This document shows positions 58,942 to 64,000 of a stretch of DNA of 64,000 bases, in pieces (position 1 is the first letter of the stretch; each line of letters begins with the position of its first letter). The notes beneath the pieces were generated by a model. That model saw only the letters and a program-made list of their open reading frames with translations. It ran no database searches and was not told where the DNA came from. This DNA is from Bacteroidia bacterium (GTDB taxonomy: Bacteria; Bacteroidota; Bacteroidia; B-17B0; Aurantibacillaceae): NCBI GenBank assembly GCA_016787705.1, contig JAEUTP010000007.1, positions 124,001 to 188,000 on the forward strand, read 5' to 3'. Position numbers and translations under genes: made by a program.

Positions 58942-60999
58942 ATGAACAAATTATTTACTTCGATCTTAACAGTTGCAGTGTTAACGTCTACCGCGCAGGA
59001 GCGTTTAAAACGTGCTAGCGTTATAAATATGCAGGCAAAAATTGCCGCAAAAAATAAAGCCGCCTTCGAAAAAGAAAAATACGCTAAGGCTGTTAATTCA
59101 CCAGCTGGCCTTACGGCTAACAAAAGTGCAGCTGCGCCGGGCTTTAACTCTTTTTCTAACTCAAGCAATATTTATGGTGTTACTATAAATGCGGCAAAGC
59201 CTTTGCAGTATAATAACGATATTAATGTAGTATCATTCATACACCGTCGCCCAATTGGGTACGTGGGTGCGCCAACCAATAACACCGGCGTTATTGTGGC
59301 TATGATATCTGCTAACCAGGGCGCCAATTGGGATAGTACGTGTGTTTACAGTGATGCTAACAACGTGGGCCGTTACCCGCAAGGTGGTTTATACAATCCG
59401 CCGGGCAACACCAGCGTTAACAACGCTTATGTAATTGCCTGCGGCCCTGCATTAGATGGTGGCGGCTCGTGGGCGGGCAGTTATTTTGCCAGCAAACAGT
59501 TAGGTACTTATAATACACTGGCCAGCCAAACACCAGGTGCACAACAGTATTTTAGTACAACAGGCCCATTCGGACCAAACGTATATTCGAACGATTGGCC
59601 GGTGTACGGTTTTAATTCTACCGATGATGGAAAAGTAAGAGCCATGGGCCAGTTATGTCCCGATCCGGATGTGGCGCCTATTGATGCAAAAGGTGCGGTA
59701 ATACAAAGCGGAACTTTTAATGCTGGTATCTTTAATTGGAAAACAGATTCGATTGTACCGCCGGTTATTGCTAAAGGCGATGGTTTTTTACAAATGAACT
59801 CCAACGCTTACATGGCATGGAACGAAGCCGGTAACATTGGTTACGTTGTATTTATTGGCAGCAGAACCGGCGCAACAGGTTCTAATAAAGGATGGCAGCC
59901 AATTGTTTATAAAACTACAAACAGTGGTACATCATGGAGTTTATTAAGCGGTATTGATTTTAATGCCCCTGCCTATGCAACGGTTTTAAACAGGTTAGAT
60001 GGCACTACAATAATTCCGAGTTTAAAAATTCCTTTCTTTAATACCTTCGAAGGATTGGATTGCGCTGTAGATGCCAACAATAAATTACACATTGCAGCAG
60101 TATTGGCAACTACAACAAGTGATCATAACGATTCACTGGCTTTTACGCCGGGTTATGATGTAGAAGAGTACACATGGCCACATACAACAGGCAAGCACCC
60201 TTACTTATATGATTTTATGACCGATGGTACAAGCTGGAATTATATTACGGTTGATTCTATTACCAGCGAAGCACCGGCTGCAACTTCAGGTTTTCCGGGC
60301 TTTGCAGAAAACCCGTGGGATGATGATGCGGGTAAAGTAACATCCGACTCACGTATACAATTAAGCCGTAGTGCAGATGGGCAGTTTATTATTTATACGT
60401 GGGCAGAGTCTGACCCGAATTTTACAAACGGTGGAAAATTCTGGAACACCATTCCAAATGTAAAAGCAAGAATTTATGATGTTGCAACTGCTACATTGCA
60501 TGCCAGTGAAATTAATGTTACAAAACCTGCTATTGGCGCCAACCCAAATGTGGCCAGCAGAGCTATGTTTCATTTTACATCGCCTTCGGCAATTTCGGTA
60601 TCGGCAATTACCGGAGGTTTTAGTGCAAAAGTGCCAATGACCGTAACTACCAGCAACCCTTATATACAAGGTTCGCCAAATACACATTATTACGCTTCTG
60701 ATGCACTTAATTTTTCTAATGTGGGTATTAACGAAAACGAAAAAGATGCTTTACAGTTTTCGGTATTTCCAAATCCGGCAAACGATAAATGTGTAGTGAG
60801 TTTAAATTTAAACGAGCCTGCTAGTTTAGAGATCTCGGTTTTAAATTATTTAGGTCAGCCTGTAAAACGCACAAATCACAAAGCACAATTTGGCACGAAT
60901 GATATTACTTTAGATATTGCTGGTTTAAAAAGCGGTGTTTATTTTGTGAATGTAAAAAACGGAAATGTTACTTCAACTAAAAAATTGGTTGTAGAATAA
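58942..60999 (+). CDS. Secreted protein with T9SS type A sorting domain
   Basis: The 685-residue protein starts with a signal peptide (MNKLFTSILTVAVLTSTAQ). The body has beta-propeller-like sequence with RPIGYVGAPTNNTGVIVAM and YVVFIGSRTG, KGWQPIVYKTTNSGTSWSL, similar to sialidase/BNR-type repeats. The end (LQFSVFPNPANDKCVVSLNL to GNVTSTKKLVVE) is a T9SS type A sorting domain. It should be secreted through the type IX system. No catalytic residues were recognised. It is divergent from recA across a 269-base gap with no clear motif, and has its own terminator. Confidence 0.9.
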   Translation: MNKLFTSILTVAVLTSTAQERLKRASVINMQAKIAAKNKAAFEKEKYAKAVNSPAGLTANKSAAAPGFNSFSNSSNIYGVTINAAKPLQYNNDINVVSFIHRRPIGYVGAPTNNTGVIVAMISANQGANWDSTCVYSDANNVGRYPQGGLYNPPGNTSVNNAYVIACGPALDGGGSWAGSYFASKQLGTYNTLASQTPGAQQYFSTTGPFGPNVYSNDWPVYGFNSTDDGKVRAMGQLCPDPDVAPIDAKGAVIQSGTFNAGIFNWKTDSIVPPVIAKGDGFLQMNSNAYMAWNEAGNIGYVVFIGSRTGATGSNKGWQPIVYKTTNSGTSWSLLSGIDFNAPAYATVLNRLDGTTIIPSLKIPFFNTFEGLDCAVDANNKLHIAAVLATTTSDHNDSLAFTPGYDVEEYTWPHTTGKHPYLYDFMTDGTSWNYITVDSITSEAPAATSGFPGFAENPWDDDAGKVTSDSRIQLSRSADGQFIIYTWAESDPNFTNGGKFWNTIPNVKARIYDVATATLHASEINVTKPAIGANPNVASRAMFHFTSPSAISVSAITGGFSAKVPMTVTTSNPYIQGSPNTHYYASDALNFSNVGINENEKDALQFSVFPNPANDKCVVSLNLNEPASLEISVLNYLGQPVKRTNHKAQFGTNDITLDIAGLKSGVYFVNVKNGNVTSTKKLVVE

Positions 61000-61021
61000 T
61001 TCTTTTTCAAATACTATATTT

Positions 61022-61051
61022 AAAAAGCCTGCTAGAAATAGCGGGCTTTTT
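61022..61051 (+). terminator. Terminator after the T9SS protein gene
   Basis: AAAAAGCCTGCTA (61022-61034) pairs with TAGCGGGCTTTTT (61039-61051) with one G-T pair, 22 bases after the stop. Confidence 0.85.
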
Positions 61052-61064
61052 TTATTGTAGAAGT

Positions 61065-61158
61065 TTAACCACAAAGGTCACGAAGGGATTTTCACAAAGA
61101 GCACAAAAAGAAAAACACTTTGTGTACTTTGCGTTTTCTTTGTGCGCTCTGTGGTTAA
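61065..61158. repeat. Foldback element with TTAACCACA ends, copy 1
   Basis: The ends TTAACCACA (61065-61073) and TGTGGTTAA (61150-61158) are perfect inverted repeats. The inside consists of CACAAAG-like units on the left and CTTTGTG-like units on the right, so most of the 94 bases can fold back. Confidence 0.8.
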
Positions 61159-61294
61159 GTGTTTCCGAATTCTGGAAAAATCTTCCGTTTTATGGAATTT
61201 TTTTGCAATGCTTTTTTCTGAAAACCTTGATAATAAAGACATTACCGCCGTGGCACAACATCTGCATTTACATAAGCAGATAAAACAAACAGCC

Positions 61295-61492
61295 ATGAAA
61301 ACTTCAACTAAAATAAAAATCACGATCATCACTACTCTAATTATTTTAACTAACGTTTCATTTGGCCAAAACAATAATGATACTAAAGAGACCGAAAAAA
61401 CGGAGACAGAACAAAACGATGTAGTTCGCAGTAAAAGAGGCCCTCAACCAACAATGACTATTACTACTGAAAGCAAATCATATTTAGTATAA
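61295..61492 (+). CDS. Small secreted protein of unknown function
   Basis: ATG 61295 starts a clear signal peptide (MKTSTKIKITIITTLIILTN, then VSFGQ); a longer frame upstream runs into a repeat and is not credible. The mature part is about 40 residues, rich in Asn, Thr and Glu (NNNDTKETEKTETEQNDVV) with a basic patch (RSKRGPQP). No homologue was recognised. It lies between two foldback repeats; coding status is likely but modest. Confidence 0.6.
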   Translation: MKTSTKIKITIITTLIILTNVSFGQNNNDTKETEKTETEQNDVVRSKRGPQPTMTITTESKSYLV

Positions 61493-61504
61493 GCTTCCAC
61501 ACTT

Positions 61505-61595
61505 TTAACCACAAAGTACACAAGCATAATTTCGCAAAGCACACAAGAAATTGTCCTGGTGTTCTTGGTGTATTCTTAAGGCTTTTTGTGGTTAA
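61505..61595. repeat. Foldback element with TTAACCACA ends, copy 2
   Basis: TTAACCACA (61505-61513) and TGTGGTTAA (61587-61595) are perfect inverted repeats with CACAAG/CTTGGTG-like units inside, the same plan as copy 1. Confidence 0.78.
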
Positions 61596-61597
61596 GG

Positions 61598-61921
61598 TTA
61601 ATAGATCACGTAATTAATATCAATTGTATTCGTTACGCAAGGTTTAAGATCCTGCAAGGTTAAGGTTAAAAATTCTTTTTCAAGATGTTGTTTAATGTCT
61701 TTATTGCTTGTTTTAGCGTTTACCTCAATTACTTTTCCTTCGGCATTTACACAAAAATAAACGGTAATTTTTTCGCTTTTGTTTTTATGTTTCACGCTTT
61801 CAGGTGTGCTCAAAGCAGTCTGAATTTTTTTAACCAGTTTGTTTTTGTCGGCACCGGTTTCCGTAGCTTTAATTGTATTTACGCTTAAACAAATGGTAAG
61901 TACTAATAAGAGATTTTTCAT
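61598..61921 (-). CDS. Small secreted protein resembling a TonB C-terminal domain
   Basis: ATG 61921 begins a signal peptide (MKNLLLVLTICLSVNTIKA). The 107-residue protein continues with KLVKKIQTALSTPESVKHKN, EKITVYFCVNAEGKVIEVNA and HLEKEFLTLTLQDLKPC. The strand VYFCVNAEGKVIEV and the helix before it recall the TonB C-terminal domain, but the transmembrane anchor of TonB is missing. A periplasmic protein related to the TonB fold is inferred. It is flanked by foldback elements. Confidence 0.65.
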   Translation of the reverse strand: MKNLLLVLTICLSVNTIKATETGADKNKLVKKIQTALSTPESVKHKNKSEKITVYFCVNAEGKVIEVNAKTSNKDIKQHLEKEFLTLTLQDLKPCVTNTIDINYVIY

Positions 61922-62014
61922 GGTTTGGGTTTTAAATTTGAGAGTAAGACGCACAGCAAAACAAAAAAGTTACAGGCAAATTGAAATTATTTTCGTTTTC
62001 ACAAATTTTTGCAT

Positions 62015-62222
62015 TTAACCACAAAGTTCACAAAAAAGCAAAAATCATTTATTTACTCAATAGATGGCAAGCCACTAATTCAAGAATAACATTGAGCAAA
62101 GTTTTGCGTTAGTATTTGTTTTGTGAGAGTTACTATAATTTCCTGGCATGCCAGGAAATTATAAAATTAGCACTAAGCAGTTAGTTGATTAAAAAGTAGA
62201 GGGTTTGTGAAATTAGTGGCTT
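62015..62222. repeat. Composite foldback element with a perfect 30-bp palindrome
   Basis: It opens with TTAACCACA (62015-62023). AAGCCACTAATT (62069-62080) and AATTAGTGGCTT (62211-62222) are perfect inverted repeats. Between them lies a perfect 30-bp palindrome (62134-62163; each arm 15 bases, centre TGGCATGCCA). The layout matches the element at 31069-31260. It explains most of the 356-base gene-free gap 61955-62310. Confidence 0.82.
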
Positions 62223-62310
62223 ACTTTGTTGTGAATTTATAAATTTGTAATAGGTCTTGATATAAGTGACTTCGACATTTTAACCCATCGCCTGAAAAGA
62301 ATTGAAATAT

Positions 62311-62649
62311 TTATCCCCCGGCTTTTTTTGATTTATAACCTTCTTTTAAAAGCAATAAAATAAGTTTATCGCGATGATCGCCCTGTATTAAAATTTCGCG
62401 GTCTTTTACCGTACCGCCAACACCGCATTTTTGTTTTAGTAATTTGCCAAGAGCTTCAATATCTCCCGTTTTACCGGTAAAGCCATTTATACGACTTACA
62501 AATTTACCGCCGCCTAAACGGTCTAAATAAATTTTTAATTGCTCTTGTTTGGGGGCAATGGTACTTTCTTCTTCCTGCTCATCATCCTTAAAATTAAAAT
62601 TCGGATTGGTAGAATACACAAAGCCATCCTTATTATTTTTCTTGCTCAT
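62311..62649 (-). CDS. yciH: SUI1/eIF1-like translation factor (YciH)
   Basis: The 112-residue protein has an SUI1 domain: KIYLDRLGGGKFVSRINGF, DIEALGKLLKQKCGVGGTVK, DREILIQGDHRDKLILLLL. The N-terminal 35 residues are an acidic linker. Its E. coli homologue YciH affects start-codon selection and start-site fidelity on the 30S subunit. Its ATG overlaps the stop of the TPR membrane gene upstream by four bases (ATGA), so the two are co-translated. Confidence 0.93.
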   Translation of the reverse strand: MSKKNNKDGFVYSTNPNFNFKDDEQEEESTIAPKQEQLKIYLDRLGGGKFVSRINGFTGKTGDIEALGKLLKQKCGVGGTVKDREILIQGDHRDKLILLLLKEGYKSKKAGG

Positions 62650-63737
62650 CGTTTATATCTTAAAACAAATACCGCGCTTAAAATTATCAGTAAAATAAAA
62701 ATGTTTAAGTATAAGAATGGAAATTTTGAAGCCTCTGTTTTTACACCTGCCGGTTCTACTTCTGTTTCTACAAAATTACTTTCGTCAATTTGTTTGTTGG
62801 CAATGGCTAAACTATCTGTTAAAGCATTTGCTTTTTGCAACGAAGCAAAGGCTTTTTCATAATTGCTTTCAAGTTTATAATATTCAGAATAGGTTTTAAA
62901 TGAAGCTATTTTGGCAGAAAGGTAATTGAACTTTTCAATAATGCTGTCAGCGATCACTAAATTTTTTAAAGCGTTTAAACCTTCTTTTTTATTGATGTAT
63001 GCCGCCGCAATATTTAAATAACTATCGGCCATTTCCATTTCATTATCCATTAAATTTTTTATTTTAATAGAGTTTAAACTGTTGGCAATAGAGGAGTCGT
63101 AATTTTGTTTTAAAATATTTATATATGCTAAATTATTATAGCACGATGCCTGAACTTCGTAATCAAAACGTTTCTCTGCATTTTTTAAAGCACGTAAAAA
63201 ATAATTCTCTGCAATGCCTATTGCTTTTAACTGAACGCTTAATACACCTAAATTTAAAAGACAATTATCAATTTGCCTCACGTTATTTAATTCGTTATTT
63301 ATTTCAAGGGCGGCCAGGTACGCCACTTCGGCCGATTTATAGCGGGCAAGATCAGAATAAATATTACCCAAATTGGCCTGGCTTAAAGCAATTCCTTTTT
63401 TATCGTTTATAGCTGTTCTTAATTTTAACGCTTTTTTGTGGTAAGATAAAGCCGTGCTAAGATCGCCGCGGCGATAATATAAAATGCCCAATAAATTCAT
63501 GGCCTTCGCCGAGTAAAAAGGCAGGCTGGCACGTTGTCCGCAGCGCTCTGCTTCTTTTGCACAGTTATAGGCATATTGCGCATCTACTGCACGGTTCGAA
63601 AAACCTTCATCATAAAATAAATTTACCCTGTCGGTATCGTGTGGTAAGGCTAATGCTTCAACTTGCAGCGAATCAAAATTCTGCGCTTTTACGTTTAATA
63701 AATTAAGTATAAAAAATATATAAAAAATGTGTTTCAC
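62646..63737 (-). CDS. TPR protein with C-terminal transmembrane helix
   Basis: Translation starts at GTG 63737. The 363-residue protein has a signal peptide (KHIFYIFFILNLLNVKAQ), about six TPR-like repeats (residues 60-310; AMNLLGILYYRRGDLSTALSYHKKAL, AQANLGNIYSDLARYKSAE), and a C-terminal membrane helix (FLYLNIFILLIILSAVFVL) followed by a short basic tail. It resembles the N-terminal sensor halves of the TPR-SpoIIE proteins but has no phosphatase. It is co-translated with yciH, which is an unusual pairing. Binding partner unknown. Confidence 0.85.
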   Translation of the reverse strand: MKHIFYIFFILNLLNVKAQNFDSLQVEALALPHDTDRVNLFYDEGFSNRAVDAQYAYNCAKEAERCGQRASLPFYSAKAMNLLGILYYRRGDLSTALSYHKKALKLRTAINDKKGIALSQANLGNIYSDLARYKSAEVAYLAALEINNELNNVRQIDNCLLNLGVLSVQLKAIGIAENYFLRALKNAEKRFDYEVQASCYNNLAYINILKQNYDSSIANSLNSIKIKNLMDNEMEMADSYLNIAAAYINKKEGLNALKNLVIADSIIEKFNYLSAKIASFKTYSEYYKLESNYEKAFASLQKANALTDSLAIANKQIDESNFVETEVEPAGVKTEASKFPFLYLNIFILLIILSAVFVLRYKR

Positions 63738-63784
63738 GATAATTCAAATATATACATTTATACGAAATTACAAGATCTTAAACT

Positions 63785-64000
63785 ATGATAAAATACCTGA
63801 TGCATCAAAAAAATCCGGCCTCACATTATGTATATGTTGATATGCTTGTTGATGAAGTATCGCAGGATAAGCTTCAGTTACAGCTTCCGGCCTGGCGTCC
63901 CGGCAGGTATGAATTAGGCAATTTTGCAAAAAATATAAAGCGGGTAGATGTGTTTAATGAAAAAAATGAAGCCCTGAGCTATCATAAATTAAATAAAGAT
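63785..64000 (+). CDS. M61 family metallopeptidase, N-terminal part (runs off the window)
   Basis: ATG 63785 starts 72 visible residues before the edge. The beta-rich sequence ASHYVYVDMLVDE and especially LQLPAWRPGRYELGNFAKNIKRV match the N-terminal domain of M61 (glycyl aminopeptidase-like) proteins, where the LPAWxPGxY motif is strongly conserved. The HExxH zinc site and PDZ domain lie outside the window. Divergent from the TPR gene with a 47-base gap. Confidence 0.85.
   Translation, partial: MIKYLMHQKNPASHYVYVDMLVDEVSQDKLQLQLPAWRPGRYELGNFAKNIKRVDVFNEKNEALSYHKLNKD

Noticed and set aside
58896..59168. Reverse-strand frame across the start of the T9SS gene
   Set aside because: It is antisense to a clear signal peptide and coding sequence, and its own product has no recognisable features.
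59508..60687. Several 70-110-residue reverse frames inside the T9SS gene
   Set aside because: They are shadows of a long well-supported coding frame; similar shadows lie across the receptor and adhesin genes.
61078..61374. Reverse-strand frame of about 98 residues
   Set aside because: It consists largely of foldback repeat sequence and overlaps the better supported small secreted gene.
31069..62222. CRISPR array, because of repeated short units
   Set aside because: Units are degenerate, inverted and lack regular unique spacers; no cas genes are present.

Overview
The window reads as a chromosome segment from an AT-rich member of the Bacteroidota. The evidence is: secreted proteins ending in type IX secretion (T9SS) type A sorting domains, two proteins with the gliding-motility-associated (CHU_C) C-terminal module, a TonB-dependent receptor with an N-terminal carboxypeptidase-like regulatory domain, TPR/SpoIIE-type phosphatases, and promoters of the Bacteroidota type (TAnnTTTG -7 box) ahead of several genes. 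Many genes start with TTG or GTG and few have a purine-rich ribosome binding site, also typical of this phylum. Order or genus cannot be fixed by eye; an uncultured Bacteroidia lineage near Flavobacteriales, Sphingobacteriales or Chitinophagales is a reasonable guess.

Layout. 1-6 kb: start of an S41 protease (cut by the edge), queA, a coiled-coil membrane protein, comF, a TPR-SpoIIE phosphatase. 5.9-10 kb (minus): a tightly coupled trio of DCC thiol protein, haem-motif/beta-propeller lipoprotein and FG-GAP T9SS protein. 10-16.9 kb: a tandem pair of PKD/CHU_C adhesin-like proteins, a GT87-like membrane glycosyltransferase and an HTTM membrane protein. 16.9-18.8 kb: prfB with its programmed +1 frameshift, then rsmA. 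18.7-30.2 kb (minus): glycosyltransferase, SiaB-like regulator, deoxynucleoside kinase, SDR, PAP2-like protein, gpsA, exonuclease, lipoprotein, M1 aminopeptidase, feoA-feoB. 30-37.5 kb: hydrolases, rlmB, nfu-metF, truB, CBS protein, pdxJ, HAD phosphatase, tRNA-Met. 37.5-43 kb: an accessory patch with a truncated dinD, a methyltransferase-nuclease-PKD fusion, a divergent XRE regulator and a double-length TPR protein lacking its phosphatase domain. 43-51 kb: OmpR-type regulator, TonB-dependent receptor plus T9SS protein, a solo SpoIIE phosphatase with an atypical response regulator. 51-64 kb: small secreted, regulatory and metabolic genes and recA, separated by unusually repeat-rich intergenic DNA, then a T9SS protein, an SUI1/YciH factor, a TPR membrane protein and the start of an M61 peptidase.

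Themes. Core translation and metabolism genes (queA, prfB, rsmA, rlmB, truB, tRNA-Met, gpsA, metF, pdxJ, recA) are mixed with envelope and secretion genes. Phospho-signalling recurs: two SpoIIE phosphatases, one SiaB-like partner and TPR sensor proteins without a phosphatase, consistent with a partner-switching network.

The most novel-looking material is non-coding. A family of about 430-560 bp intergenic elements lies at 51.36, 55.22 and 56.75 kb. The first two copies are inverted relative to one another, and their hairpins keep pairing although the stem sequences differ (covariation), which points to selection on a folded RNA or DNA structure. Other families are foldback elements at 31.1, 34.1, 61.1, 61.5 and 62.0 kb, an 18-bp palindrome present three times, and a small repeat that has become part of the recA coding sequence. 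No CRISPR array, rRNA operon or intact insertion sequence was seen.
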